Translations under genes and position numbers: made by a program
The notes under the pieces: model-generated
The model's database searches: none
Told to the model about the DNA's origin: nothing
Seen by the model: the letters and a program-made list of their open reading frames with translations, nothing else
Assembly (NCBI GenBank): GCA_963210315.1
Contig: OY723254.1
Span: forward strand, 1,580,379-1,644,378
Direction: 5' to 3'
DNA: 64,000 nt
Origin: Rhynchopus euleeides
Lineage: Eukaryota > Euglenozoa > Diplonemea > Diplonemida > Diplonemidae
Shown here: positions 27,790-42,000 of the stretch, one piece after another
How positions within the stretch are numbered: the first letter of the stretch is position 1
How the letters are laid out: each line of letters starts with the position of its first letter

Positions 27790-30000
27790 ATGCTGTCGTG
27801 TACATTGCTAGGGCTGGCGGCGTGTGCGGTTCCTGCAGTGGCAGGGGGAACGGTGTGCGAGGCCTACACCCCAGAGACCCCGTGCATTGCGCAGGAGGGT
27901 GTGTGCTACAACGCAGGGACGTGCCAATGCGAGACACACCTCAAGAAGGCTGAGTGCCTTGATGATCCCTGCTCTGCGCACAAGTGTTCTGCTGGTTACG
28001 AGTGCCGCGTGAACCGCTGTGGTGGGTGCCACCGCCAGTGCGACAAGATCGAGACCACACCTGCACCTGCCCCGACTCCTGTCCCGCGTGTCTGCAACCC
28101 CTACACCCCAGAGACCCCGTGCATTGCACAGGAGGGTGTGTGCTACAACGCAGGGACGTGCCAGTGTGAGACACACCTCAAGAAGGCTGAGTGCCTTGAT
28201 GATCCCTGCTCTGCGCACAAGTGTTCTGCTGGTTACGAGTGCCGCGTGAACCGCTGTGGCGGGTGCCACCGCCAGTGCGACAAGATCGAGACCACACCTG
28301 CACCTGCCCCGACTCCTGTCCCGCGTGTCTGCAACCCCTACACCCCAGAGACCCCGTGCATTGCACAGGAGGGTGTGTGCTACAACGCAGGGACGTGCCA
28401 ATGCGAGACACACCTCAAGAAGGCTGAGTGCCTTGATGATCCCTGCTCTGCGCACAAGTGTTCTGCTGGTTACGAGTGCCGCGTGAACCGCTGTGGTGGG
28501 TGCCACCGCCAGTGCGACAATATCGAGACCACACCTGCACCTGCCCCGACTCCTGTCCCGCGTGTCTGCAACCCCTACACCCCAGAGACCCCGTGCATTG
28601 CACAGGAGGGTGTGTGCTACAACGCAGGGACGTGCCAGTGTGAGACACACCTCAAGAAGGCGGAGTGCCTTGATGATCCCTGCTCTGCGCACAAGTGTTC
28701 TGCTGGTTACGAGTGCCGCGTGAACCGCTGTGGTGGGTGCCACCGCCAGTGCGACAAGATCGAGACCACACCTGCACCTGCCCCGACTCCTGTCCCGCGT
28801 GTCTGCAACCCCTACACCCCAGAGACCCCGTGCAATGCGCAGGAGGGTGTGTGCTACAACGCAGGGACGTGCCAATGCGAGACACACCTCAAGAAGGCTG
28901 AGTGCCTTGATGATCCCTGCTCTGCGCACAAGTGTTCTGCTGGTTACGAGTGCCGCGTGAACCGCTGTGGTGGGTGCCACCGCCAGTGCGACAAGATCGA
29001 GACCACACCTGCACCTGCCCCGACTCCTGTCCCGCGTGTCTGCAACCCCTACACCCCAGAGACCCCGTGCATTGCACAGGAGGGTGTGTGCTACAACGCA
29101 GGGACGTGCCAATGCGAGACACACCTCAAGAAGGCTGAGTGCCTTGATGATCCCTGCTCTGCGCACAAGTGTTCTGCTGGTTACGAGTGCCGCGTGAACC
29201 GCTGTGGTGGGTGCCACCGCCAGTGCGACAAGATCGAGACCACACCTGCACCTGCCCCGACTCCTGTCCCGCGTGTCTGCAACCCCTACACCCCAGAGAC
29301 CCCGTGCATTGCACAGGAGGGTGTGTGCTACAACGCAGGGACGTGCCAGTGTGAGACACACCTCAAGAAGGCGGAGTGCCTTGATGATCCCTGCTCTGCG
29401 CACAAGTGTTCTGCTGGTTACGAGTGCCGCGTGAACCGCTGTGGTGGGTGCCACCGCCAGTGCGACAAGATCGAGACCACACCTGCACCTGCCCCGACTC
29501 CTGTCCCGCGTGTCTGCAACCCCTACACCCCAGAGACCCCGTGTAATGCGCAGGAGGGTGTGTGCCACAACGCAGGGACGTGCCAGTGTGAGACACACCT
29601 CAAGAAGGCTGAGTGCCTTGATGATCCCTGCTCTGCGCACATGTGTTCTGCTGGTTACGAGTGCCGCGTGAACCGCTGTGGTGGGTGCCACCGCCAGTGC
29701 GACAAGATCGAGACCACACCTGCACCTGCCCCGACTCCTGTCCCGCGTGTCTGCAACCCCTACACCCCAGAGACCCCGTGTAATGCGCAGGAGGGTGTGT
29801 GCCACAACGCAGGGACGTGCCAGTGTGAGACACACCTCAAGAAGGCTGAGTGCCTTGATGATCCCTGCTCTGCGCACAAGTGTTCTGCTGGTTACGAGTG
29901 CCGCGTGAACCGCTGTGGTGGGTGCCACCGCCAGTGCGACAAGATCGAGGCCACACCTGCACCTGCCCCGACTCCTGTCCCGCGTGTCTGCAACCCCTAG
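27790..30000 (+). CDS. secreted 12-cysteine repeat protein, nine 79-residue modules, 736 aa
   Basis: I start at the ATG at 27790 rather than the upstream in-frame one at 27631, because it begins a clear signal peptide (MLSCTLLGLAACAVPAVAGG, cleavage expected after AVA or AVAGG). Nine modules follow from 27853. Each has twelve Cys: VC, TPC, GVC, GTCQC, AEC, DPC, HKC, then SAGYECRVNRCGGCHRQC. Each module ends in a linker, KIETTPAPAPTPVPR, likely extended and possibly O-glycosylated. The even Cys number suggests six disulfides per module in an extracellular or wall protein. I cannot name the fold. Modules differ at few sites (IAQ/NAQ, YNAG/HNAG, one SAHM). The frame ends at a TAG (29998-30000) where a TAC (Tyr) stands in other copies, after which the same frame reopens. 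The native protein may therefore be this 736-residue form or much longer if the stop is an error. Confidence 0.7.
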   Translation: MLSCTLLGLAACAVPAVAGGTVCEAYTPETPCIAQEGVCYNAGTCQCETHLKKAECLDDPCSAHKCSAGYECRVNRCGGCHRQCDKIETTPAPAPTPVPRVCNPYTPETPCIAQEGVCYNAGTCQCETHLKKAECLDDPCSAHKCSAGYECRVNRCGGCHRQCDKIETTPAPAPTPVPRVCNPYTPETPCIAQEGVCYNAGTCQCETHLKKAECLDDPCSAHKCSAGYECRVNRCGGCHRQCDNIETTPAPAPTPVPRVCNPYTPETPCIAQEGVCYNAGTCQCETHLKKAECLDDPCSAHKCSAGYECRVNRCGGCHRQCDKIETTPAPAPTPVPRVCNPYTPETPCNAQEGVCYNAGTCQCETHLKKAECLDDPCSAHKCSAGYECRVNRCGGCHRQCDKIETTPAPAPTPVPRVCNPYTPETPCIAQEGVCYNAGTCQCETHLKKAECLDDPCSAHKCSAGYECRVNRCGGCHRQCDKIETTPAPAPTPVPRVCNPYTPETPCIAQEGVCYNAGTCQCETHLKKAECLDDPCSAHKCSAGYECRVNRCGGCHRQCDKIETTPAPAPTPVPRVCNPYTPETPCNAQEGVCHNAGTCQCETHLKKAECLDDPCSAHMCSAGYECRVNRCGGCHRQCDKIETTPAPAPTPVPRVCNPYTPETPCNAQEGVCHNAGTCQCETHLKKAECLDDPCSAHKCSAGYECRVNRCGGCHRQCDKIEATPAPAPTPVPRVCNP

Positions 30001-33000
30001 ACCCCAGAGACCCCGTGTAATGCGCAGGAGGGTGTGTGCTACGACGCAGGGACGTGCCAGTGTGAGACACACCTCAAGAAGGCTGAGTGCCTTGATGATC
30101 CCTGCTCTGCGCACAAGTGTTCTGCTGGTTACGAGTGCCGCGTGAACCGCTGTGGTGGGTGCCACCGCCAGTGCGACAAGATCGAGACCACACCTGCACC
30201 TGCCCCGACTCCTGTCCCGCGTGTCTGCAACCCCTACACCCCAGAGACCCCGTGCATTGCACAGGAGGGCGTGTGCTACGACGCAGGGACGTGCCAGTGT
30301 GAGACACACCTCAAGAAGGCTGAGTGCCTTGATGATCCCTGCTCTGCGCACAAGTGTTCTGCTGGTTACGAGTGCCGCGTGAACCGCTGTGGCGGGTGCC
30401 ACCGCCAGTGCGACAAGATCGAGACCACACCTGCACCTGCCCCGACTCCTGTCCCGCGTGTCTGCAACCCCTACACCCCAGAGACCCCGTGCAATGCGCA
30501 GGAGGGTGTGTGCTACAACGCAGGGACGTGCCAATGCGAGACACACCTCAAGAAGGCTGAGTGCCTTGATGATCCCTGCTCTGCGCACAAGTGTTCTGCT
30601 GGTTACGAGTGCCGCGTGAACCGCTGTGGCGGGTGCCACCGCCAGTGCGACAAGATCGAGACCACACCTGCACCTGCCCCGACTCCTGTCCCGCGTGTCT
30701 GTAACCCCTACACCCCAGAGACCCCGTGCATTGCACAGGAGGGTGTGTGCTACAACGCAGGGACGTGCAGTGTGAGACACACCTCAAGAAGGCGGAGTGC
30801 CTTGATGATCCCTGCTCTGCGCACAAGTGTTCTGCTGGTTACGAGTGCCGCGTGAACCGCTGTGGTGGGTGCCACCGCCAGTGCGACAAGATCGAGACCA
30901 CACCTGCACCTGCCCCGACTCCTGTCCCGCGTGTCTGCAACCCCTACACCCCAGAGACCCCGTGCAATGCGCAGGAGGGTGTGTGCTACAACGCAGGGAC
31001 GTGCCAATGCGAGACACACCTCAAGAAGGCTGAGTGCCTTGATGATCCCTGCTCTGCGCACAAGTGTTCTGCTGGTTACGAGTGCCGCGTGAACCGCTGT
31101 GGCGGGTGCCACCGCCAGTGCGACAAGATCGAGACCACACCTGCACCTGCCCCGACTCCTGTCCCGCGTGTCTGCAACCCCTACACCCCAGAGACTCCGT
31201 GCATTGCACAGGAGGGTGTGTGCTACAACACAGGGACGTGCCAATGCGAGACACACCTCAAGAAGGCTGAGTGCCTTGATGATCCCTGCTCTGCGCACAA
31301 GTGTTCTGCTGGTTACGAGTGCCGCGTGAACCGCTGTGGCGGGTGCCACCGCCAGTGCGACAAGATCGAGACCACACCTGCACCTGCCCCGACTCCTGTC
31401 CCGCGTGTCTGCAACCCCTACACCCCAGAGACCCCGTGCATTGCACAGGAGGGCGTGTGCTACGACGGAGGGACGTGCCAGTGTGAGACACACCTCAAGA
31501 AGGCTGAGTGCCTTGATGATCCCTGCTCTGCGCACAAGTGTTCTGCTGGTTACGAGTGCCGCGTGAACCGCTGTGGCGGGTGCCACCGCCAGTGCGACAA
31601 GATCGAGACCACACCTGCACCTGCCCCGACTCCTGTCCCGCGTGTCTGTAACCCCTCCACCCCAGAGACCCCGTGCATTGCACAGGAGGGTGTGTGCTAC
31701 AACGCAGGGACGTGCCAATGCGAGACACACCTCAAGAAGGCTGAGTGCCTTGATGATCCCTGCTCTGCGCACAAGTGTTCTGCTGGTTACGAGTGCCGCG
31801 TGAACCGCTGTGGTGGGTGCCACCGCCAGTGCGACAAGATCGAGACCACACCTGCACCTGCCCCGACTCCTGTCCCGCGTGTCTGCAACCCCTACACCCC
31901 AGAGACCCCGTGCATTGCACAGGAGGGCGTGTGCTACGACGCAGGGACGTGCCAGTGTGAGACACACCTCAAGAAGGCTGAGTGCCTTGATGATCCCTGC
32001 TCTGCGCACAAGTGTTCTGCTGGTTACGAGTGCCGCGTGAACCGCTGTGGTGGGTGCCACCGCCAGTGCGACAAGATCGAGGCCACACCTGCACCTGCCC
32101 CGACTCCTGTCCCGCGTGTCTGCAACCCCTACACCCCAGAGACCCCGTGCATTGCACAGGCGGGTGTGTGCTACAACGCAGGGACGTGCCAATGCGAGAC
32201 ACACCTGAAAGAAGGCTGAGTGCCTTGATGATCCCTGCTCTGCGCACAAGTGTTCTGCTGGTTACGAGTGCCGCGTGAACCGCTGTGGTGGGTGCCACCG
32301 CCAGTGCGACAAGATCGAGGCCACACCTGCACCTGCCCCGACTCCTGTCCCGCGTGTCTGCAACCCCTACACCCCAGAGACCCCGTGCATTGCACAGGAG
32401 GGCGTGTGCTACGACGCAGGGACGTGCCAGTGTGAGACACACCTCAAGAAGGCTGAGTGCCTTGATGATCCCTGCTCTGCGCACAAGTGTTCTGCTGGTT
32501 ACGAGTGCCGCGTGAACCGCTGTGGCGGGTGCCACCGCCAGTGCGACAAGATCGAGACCACACCTGCACCTGCCCCGACTCCTGTCCCGCGTGTCTGTAA
32601 CCCCTCCACCCCAGAGACCCCGTGCATTGCACAGGAGGGTGTGTGCTACAACGCAGGGACGTGCCAATGCGAGACACACCTCAAGAAGGCTGAGTGCCTT
32701 GATGATCCCTGCTCTGCGCACAAGTGTTCTGCTGGTTACGAGTGCCGCGTGAACCGCTGTGGCGGGTGCCACCGCCAGTGCGACAAGATCGAGGCCACAC
32801 CTGCACCTGCCCCGACTCCTGTCCCGCGTGTCTGCAACCCCTACACCCCAGAGACCCCGTGCATTGCACAGGAGGGCGTGTGCTACAACGCAGGGACGTG
32901 CCAGTGTGAGACACACCTCAAGAAGGCTGAGTGCCTTGATGATCCCTGCTCTGCGCACAAGTGTTCTGCTGGTTACGAGTGCCGCGTGAACCGCTGTGGT

Positions 33001-36000
33001 GGGTGCCACCGCCAGTGCGACAAGATCGAGACCACACCTGCACCTGCCCCGACTCCTGTCCCGCGTGTCTGCAACCCCTACACCCCAGAGACCCCGTGCA
33101 TTGCACAGGAGGGCGTGTGCTACAACGCAGGGACGTGCCAATGCGAGACACACCTGAAAGAAGGCTGAGTGCCTTGATGATCCCTGCTCTGCGCACAAGT
33201 GTTCTGCTGGTTACGAGTGCCGCGTGAACCGCTGTGGTGGGTGCCACCGCCAGTGCGACAAGATCGAGACCACACCTGCACCTGCCCCGACTCCTGTCCC
33301 GCGTGTCTGCAACCCCTACACCCCAGAGACCCCGTGCATTGCACAGGAGGGCGTGTGCTACAACGCAGGGACGTGCCAGTGTGAGACACACCTCAAGAAG
33401 GCTGAGTGCCTTGATGATCCCTGCTCTGCGCACAAGTGTTCTGCTGGTTACGAGTGCCGCGTGAACCGCTGTGGTGGGTGCCACCGCCAGTGCGACAAGA
33501 TCGAGGCCACACCTGCACCTGCCCCGACTCCTGTCCCGCGTGTCTGCAACCCCTACACCCCAGAGACCCCGTGCATTGCACAGGCGGGTGTGTGCTACAA
33601 CGCAGGGACGTGCCAATGCGAGACACACCTGAAAGAAGGCTGAGTGCCTTGATGATCCCTGCTCTGCGCACAAGTGTTCTGCTGGTTACGAGTGCCGCGT
33701 GAACCGCTGTGGCGGGTGCCACCGCCAGTGCGACAAGATCGAGACCACACCTGCACCTGCCCCGACTCCTGTCCCGCGTGTCTGCAACCCCTACACCCCA
33801 GAGACCCCGTGCAATGTGCAGGAGGGTGTGTGCTACAACGCAGGGACGTGCCAATGCGAGACACACCTCAAGAAGGCTGAGTGCCTTGATGATCCCTGCT
33901 CTGCGCACAAGTGTTCTGCTGGTTACGAGTGCCGCGTGAACCGCTGTGGCGGGTGCCACCGCCAGTGCGACAAGATCGAGACCACACCTGCACCTGCCCC
34001 GACTCCTGTCCCGCGTGTCTGCAACCCCTACACCCCAGAGACCCCGTGCATTGCACAGGAGGGTGTGTGCTACAACGCAGGGACGTGCCAATGCGAGACA
34101 CACCTGAAAGAAGGCTGAGTGCCTTGATGATCCCTGCTCTGCGCACAAGTGTTCTGCTGGTTACGAGTGCCGCGTGAACCGCTGTGGCGGGTGCCACCGC
34201 CAGTGCGACAAGATCGAGCCCACGCCTGCACCTGCCCCGACTCCTGTCCCGCGTGTCTGCAACCCCTACACCCCAGAGACCCCGTGCAATGTGCAGGAGG
34301 GTGTGTGCTACAACGCAGGGACGTGCCAATGCGAGACACACCTCAAGAAGGCTGAGTGCCTTGATGATCCCTGCTCTGCGCACAAGTGTTCTGCTGGTTA
34401 CGAGTGCCGCGTGAACCGCTGTGGCGGGTGCCACCGCCAGTGCGACAAGATCGAGACCACACCTGCACCTGCCCCGACTCCTGTCCCGCGTGTCTGCAAC
34501 CCCTACACCCCAGAGACCCCGTGCAATGTGCAGGAGGGTGTGTGCTACAACGCAGGGACGTGCCAATGCGAGACACACCTCAAGAAGGCTGAGTGCCTTG
34601 ATGATCCCTGCTCTGCGCACAAGTGTTCTGCTGGTTACGAGTGCCGCGTGAACCGCTGTGGTGGGTGCCACCGCCAGTGCGACAAGATCGAGACCACACC
34701 TGCACCTGCCCCGACTCCTGTCCCGCGTGTCTGCAACCCCTACACCCCAGAGACCCCGTGCATTGCACAGGAGGGCGTGTGCTACGACGCAGGGACGTGC
34801 CAGTGTGAGACACACCTCAAGAAGGCTGAGTGCCTTGATGATCCCTGCTCTGCGCACAAGTGTTCTGCTGGTTACGAGTGCCGCGTGAACCGCTGTGGCG
34901 GGTGCCACCGCCAGTGCGACAAGATCGAGACCACACCTGCACCTGCCCCGACTCCTGTCCCGCGTGTCTGCAACCCCTACACCCCAGAGACCCCGTGCAA
35001 TGCGCAGGAGGGTGTGTGCTACAACGCAGGGACGTGCCAATGCGAGACACACCTCAAGAAGGCTGAGTGCCTTGATGATCCCTGCTCTGCGCACAAGTGT
35101 TCTGCTGGTTACGAGTGCCGCGTGAACCGCTGTGGCGGGTGCCACCGCCAGTGCGACAAGATCGAGACCACACCTGCACCTGCCCCGACTCCTGTCCCGC
35201 GTGTCTGTAACCCCTACACCCCAGAGACCCCGTGCATTGCACAGGAGGGTGTGTGCTACAACGCAGGGACGTGCCAATGCGAGACACACCTCAAGAAGGC
35301 TGAGTGCCTTGATGATCCCTGCTCTGCGCACAAGTGTTCTGCTGGTTACGAGTGCCGCGTGAACCGCTGTGGCGGGTGCCACCGCCAGTGCGACAAGATC
35401 GAGACCACACCTGCACCTGCCCCGACTCCTGTCCCGCGTGTCTGTAACCCCTACACCCCAGACACCCCGTGCATTGCACAGGAGGGTGTGTGCTACAACG
35501 CAGGGACGTGCAGTGTGAGACACACCTCAAGAAGGCGGAGTGCCTTGATGATCCCTGCTCTGCGCACAAGTGTTCTGCTGGTTACGAGTGCCGCGTGAAC
35601 CGCTGTGGTGGGTGCCACCGCCAGTGCGACAAGATCGAGACCACACCTGCACCTGCCCCGACTCCTGTCCCGCGTGTCTGCAACCCCTACACCCCAGAGA
35701 CCCCGTGCATTGCACAGGAGGGCGTGTGCTACAACGCAGGGACGTGCCAATGCGAGACACACCTGAAAGAAGGCTGAGTGCCTTGATGATCCCTGCTCTG
35801 CGCACAAGTGTTCTGCTGGTTACGAGTGCCGCGTGAACCGCTGTGGTGGGTGCCACCGCCAGTGCGACAAGATCGAGACCACACCTGCACCTGCCCCGAC
35901 TCCTGTCCCGCGTGTCTGCAACCCCTACACCCCAGAGACCCCGTGCATTGCACAGGAGGGCGTGTGCTACAACGCAGGGACGTGCCAGTGTGAGACACAC

Positions 36001-39000
36001 CTCAAGAAGGCTGAGTGCCTTGATGATCCCTGCTCTGCGCACAAGTGTTCTGCTGGTTACGAGTGCCGCGTGAACCGCTGTGGTGGGTGCCACCGCCAGT
36101 GCGACAAGATCGAGGCCACACCTGCACCTGCCCCGACTCCTGTCCCGCGTGTCTGCAACCCCTACACCCCAGAGACCCCGTGCATTGCACAGGCGGGTGT
36201 GTGCTACAACGCAGGGACGTGCCAATGCGAGACACACCTGAAAGAAGGCTGAGTGCCTTGATGATCCCTGCTCTGCGCACAAGTGTTCTGCTGGTTACGA
36301 GTGCCGCGTGAACCGCTGTGGCGGGTGCCACCGCCAGTGCGACATGATCGAGACCACACCTGCACCTGCCCCGACTCCTGTCCCGCGTGTCTGCAACCCC
36401 TACACCCCAGAGACCCCGTGCAATGTGCAGGAGGGTGTGTGCTACAACGCAGGGACGTGCCAATGCGAGACACACCTCAAGAAGGCTGAGTGCCTTGATG
36501 ATCCCTGCTCTGCGCACAAGTGTTCTGCTGGTTACGAGTGCCGCGTGAACCGCTGTGGCGGGTGCCACCGCCAGTGCGACAAGATCGAGACCACACCTGC
36601 ACCTGCCCCGACTCCTGTCCCGCGTGTCTGCAACCCCTACACCCCAGAGACCCCGTGCATTGCACAGGAGGGTGTGTGCTACAACGCAGGGACGTGCCAA
36701 TGCGAGACACACCTGAAAGAAGGCTGAGTGCCTTGATGATCCCTGCTCTGCGCACAAGTGTTCTGCTGGTTACGAGTGCCGCGTGAACCGCTGTGGCGGG
36801 TGCCACCGCCAGTGCGACAAGATCGAGACCACGCCTGCACCTGCCCCGACTCCTGTCCCGCGTGTCTGCAACCCCTACACCCCAGAGACCCCGTGCAATG
36901 TGCAGGAGGGTGTGTGCTACAACGCAGGGACGTGCCAATGCGAGACACACCTCAAGAAGGCTGAGTGCCTTGATGATCCCTGCTCTGCGCACAAGTGTTC
37001 TGCTGGTTACGAGTGCCGCGTGAACCGCTGTGGCGGGTGCCACCGCCAGTGCGACAAGATCGAGACCACACCTGCACCTGCCCCGACTCCTGTCCCGCGT
37101 GTCTGCAACCCCTACACCCCAGAGACCCCGTGCAATGTGCAGGAGGGTGTGTGCTACAACGCAGGGACGTGCCAATGCGAGACACACCTCAAGAAGGCTG
37201 AGTGCCTTGATGATCCCTGCTCTGCGCACAAGTGTTCTGCTGGTTACGAGTGCCGCGTGAACCGCTGTGGTGGGTGCCACCGCCAGTGCGACAAGATCGA
37301 GACCACACCTGCACCTGCCCCGACTCCTGTCCCGCGTGTCTGCAACCCCTACACCCCAGAGACCCCGTGCATTGCACAGGAGGGCGTGTGCTACGACGCA
37401 GGGACGTGCCAGTGTGAGACACACCTCAAGAAGGCTGAGTGCCTTGATGATCCCTGCTCTGCGCACAAGTGTTCTGCTGGTTACGAGTGCCGCGTGAACC
37501 GCTGTGGCGGGTGCCACCGCCAGTGCGACAAGATCGAGACCACACCTGCACCTGCCCCGACTCCTGTCCCGCGTGTCTGCAACCCCTACACCCCAGAGAC
37601 CCCGTGCAATGCGCAGGAGGGTGTGTGCTACAACGCAGGGACGTGCCAATGCGAGACACACCTCAAGAAGGCTGAGTGCCTTGATGATCCCTGCTCTGCG
37701 CACAAGTGTTCTGCTGGTTACGAGTGCCGCGTGAACCGCTGTGGCGGGTGCCACCGCCAGTGCGACAAGATCGAGACCACACCTGCACCTGCCCCGACTC
37801 CTGTCCCGCGTGTCTGTAACCCCTACACCCCAGAGACCCCGTGCATTGCACAGGAGGGTGTGTGCTACAACGCAGGGACGTGCCAATGCGAGACACACCT
37901 CAAGAAGGCTGAGTGCCTTGATGATCCCTGCTCTGCGCACAAGTGTTCTGCTGGTTACGAGTGCCGCGTGAACCGCTGTGGCGGGTGCCACCGCCAGTGC
38001 GACAAGATCGAGACCACACCTGCACCTGCCCCGACTCCTGTCCCGCGTGTCTGTAACCCCTACACCCCAGACACCCCGTGCATTGCACAGGAGGGTGTGT
38101 GCTACAACGCAGGGACGTGCAGTGTGAGACACACCTCAAGAAGGCGGAGTGCCTTGATGATCCCTGCTCTGCGCACAAGTGTTCTGCTGGTTACGAGTGC
38201 CGCGTGAACCGCTGTGGTGGGTGCCACCGCCAGTGCGACAAGATCGAGACCACACCTGCACCTGCCCCGACTCCTGTCCCGCGTGTCTGCAACCCCTACA
38301 CCCCAGAGACCCCGTGCATTGCACAGGAGGGCGTGTGCTACAACGCAGGGACGTGCCAATGCGAGACACACCTGAAAGAAGGCTGAGTGCCTTGATGATC
38401 CCTGCTCTGCGCACAAGTGTTCTGCTGGTTACGAGTGCCGCGTGAACCGCTGTGGTGGGTGCCACCGCCAGTGCGACAAGATCGAGACCACACCTGCACC
38501 TGCCCCGACTCCTGTCCCGCGTGTCTGCAACCCCTACACCCCAGAGACCCCGTGCATTGCACAGGAGGGCGTGTGCTACAACGCAGGGACGTGCCAGTGT
38601 GAGACACACCTCAAGAAGGCTGAGTGCCTTGATGATCCCTGCTCTGCGCACAAGTGTTCTGCTGGTTACGAGTGCCGCGTGAACCGCTGTGGTGGGTGCC
38701 ACCGCCAGTGCGACAAGATCGAGGCCACACCTGCACCTGCCCCGACTCCTGTCCCGCGTGTCTGCAACCCCTACACCCCAGAGACCCCGTGCATTGCACA
38801 GGCGGGTGTGTGCTACAACGCAGGGACGTGCCAATGCGAGACACACCTGAAAGAAGGCTGAGTGCCTTGATGATCCCTGCTCTGCGCACAAGTGTTCTGC
38901 TGGTTACGAGTGCCGCGTGAACCGCTGTGGCGGGTGCCACCGCCAGTGCGACAAGATCGAGACCACACCTGCACCTGCCCCGACTCCTGTCCCGCGTGTC

Positions 39001-42000
39001 TGCAACCCCTACACCCCAGAGACCCCGTGCAATGTGCAGGAGGGTGTGTGCTACAACGCAGGGACGTGCCAATGCGAGACACACCTCAAGAAGGCTGAGT
39101 GCCTTGATGATCCCTGCTCTGCGCACAAGTGTTCTGCTGGTTACGAGTGCCGCGTGAACCGCTGTGGCGGGTGCCACCGCCAGTGCGACAAGATCGAGAC
39201 CACACCTGCACCTGCCCCGACTCCTGTCCCGCGTGTCTGCAACCCCTACACCCCAGAGACCCCGTGCAATGTGCAGGAGGGTGTGTGCTACAACGCAGGG
39301 ACGTGCCAATGCGAGACACACCTCAAGAAGGCTGAGTGCCTTGATGATCCCTGCTCTGCGCACAAGTGTTCTGCTGGTTACGAGTGCCGCGTGAACCGCT
39401 GTGGCGGGTGCCACCGCCAGTGCGACAAGATCGAGACCACACCTGCACCTGCCCCGACTCCTGTCCCGCGTGTCTGCAACCCCTACACCCCAGAGACCCC
39501 GTGCAATGTGCAGGAGGGTGTGTGCTACAACGCAGGGACGTGCCAATGCGAGACACACCTCAAGAAGGCTGAGTGCCTTGATGATCCCTGCTCTGCGCAC
39601 AAGTGTTCTGCTGGTTACGAGTGCCGCGTGAACCGCTGTGGTGGGTGCCACCGCCAGTGCGACAAGATCGAGACCACACCTGCACCTGCCCCGACTCCTG
39701 TCCCGCGTGTCTGCAACCCCTACACCCCAGAGACCCCGTGCATTGCACAGGAGGGCGTGTGCTACGACGCAGGGACGTGCCAGTGTGAGACACACCTCAA
39801 GAAGGCTGAGTGCCTTGATGATCCCTGCTCTGCGCACAAGTGTTCTGCTGGTTACGAGTGCCGCGTGAACCGCTGTGGCGGGTGCCACCGCCAGTGCGAC
39901 AAGATCGAGACCACACCTGCACCTGCCCCGACTCCTGTCCCGCGTGTCTGCAACCCCTACACCCCAGAGACCCCGTGCAATGCGCAGGAGGGTGTGTGCT
40001 ACAACGCAGGGACGTGCCAATGCGAGACACACCTCAAGAAGGCTGAGTGCCTTGATGATCCCTGCTCTGCGCACAAGTGTTCTGCTGGTTACGAGTGCCG
40101 CGTGAACCGCTGTGGCGGGTGCCACCGCCAGTGCGACAAGATCGAGACCACACCTGCACCTGCCCCGACTCCTGTCCCGCGTGTCTGTAACCCCTACACC
40201 CCAGAGACCCCGTGCATTGCACAGGAGGGTGTGTGCTACAACGCAGGGACGTGCCAATGCGAGACACACCTCAAGAAGGCTGAGTGCCTTGATGATCCCT
40301 GCTCTGCGCACAAGTGTTCTGCTGGTTACGAGTGCCGCGTGAACCGCTGTGGCGGGTGCCACCGCCAGTGCGACAAGATCGAGACCACACCTGCACCTGC
40401 CCCGACTCCTGTCCCGCGTGTCTGTAACCCCTACACCCCAGAGACCCCGTGCATTGCACAGGAGGGTGTGTGCTACAACGCAGGGACGTGCCAATGCGAG
40501 ACACACCTCAAGAAGGCTGAGTGCCTTGATGATCCCTGCTCTGCGCACAAGTGTTCTGCTGGTTACGAGTGCCGCGTGAACCGCTGTGGCGGGTGCCACC
40601 GCCAGTGCGACAAGATCGAGACCACACCTGCACCTGCCCCGACTCCTGTCCCGCGTGTCTGTAACCCCTACACCCCAGAGACCCCGTGCATTGCACAGGA
40701 GGGTGTGTGCTACAACGCAGGGACGTGCAGTGTGAGACACACCTCAAGAAGGCGGAGTGCCTTGATGATCCCTGCTCTGCGCACAAGTGTTCTGCTGGTT
40801 ACGAGTGCCGCGTGAACCGCTGTGGTGGGTGCCACCGCCAGTGCGACAAGATCGAGACCACACCTGCACCTGCCCCGACTCCTGTCCCGCGTGTCTGTAA
40901 CCCCTACACCCCAGAGACCCCGTGCATTGCACAGGAGGGTGTGTGCTACAACGCAGGGACGTGCCAATGCGAGACACACCTCAAGAAGGCTGAGTGCCTT
41001 GATGATCCCTGCTCTGCGCACAAGTGTTCTGCTGGTTACGAGTGCCGCGTGAACCGCTGTGGTGGGTGCCACCGCCAGTGCGACAAGATCGAGACCACAC
41101 CTGCACCTGCCCCGACTCCTGTCCCGCGTGTCTGCAACCCCTACACCCCAGAGACCCCGTGCAATGCGCAGGAGGGTGTGTGCTACAACGCAGGGACGTG
41201 CCAATGCGAGACACACCTCAAGAAGGCTGAGTGCCTTGATGATCCCTGCTCTGCGCACAAGTGTTCTGCTGGTTACGAGTGCCGCGTGAACCGCTGTGGC
41301 GGGTGCCACCGCCAGTGCGACAAGATCGAGACCACACCTGCACCTGCCCCGACTCCTGTCCCGCGTGTCTGCAACCCCTACACCCCAGAGACTCCGTGCA
41401 TTGCACAGGAGGGTGTGTGCTACAACACAGGGACGTGCCAATGCGAGACACACCTCAAGAAGGCTGAGTGCCTTGATGATCCCTGCTCTGCGCACAAGTG
41501 TTCTGCTGGTTACGAGTGCCGCGTGAACCGCTGTGGCGGGTGCCACCGCCAGTGCGACAAGATCGAGACCACACCTGCACCTGCCCCGACTCCTGTCCCG
41601 CGTGTCTGCAACCCCTACACCCCAGAGACCCCGTGCATTGCACAGGAGGGCGTGTGCTACGACGCAGGGACGTGCCAGTGTGAGACACACCTCAAGAAGG
41701 CTGAGTGCCTTGATGATCCCTGCTCTGCGCACAAGTGTTCTGCTGGTTACGAGTGCCGCGTGAACCGCTGTGGCGGGTGCCACCGCCAGTGCGACAAGAT
41801 CGAGACCACACCTGCACCTGCCCCGACTCCTGTCCCGCGTGTCTGTAACCCCTCCACCCCAGAGACCCCGTGCATTGCACAGGAGGGTGTGTGCTACAAC
41901 GCAGGGACGTGCCAATGCGAGACACACCTCAAGAAGGCTGAGTGCCTTGATGATCCCTGCTCTGCGCACAAGTGTTCTGCTGGTTACGAGTGCCGCGTGA

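Noticed and set aside
27808..30780. Long minus-strand open frame (about 990 codons) and similar ones across the whole array
   Set aside because: It is the antisense of the 237-bp unit, which happens to lack stops in that frame. It has no start context or sensible protein features, while the plus frame has a signal peptide and conserved cysteines.
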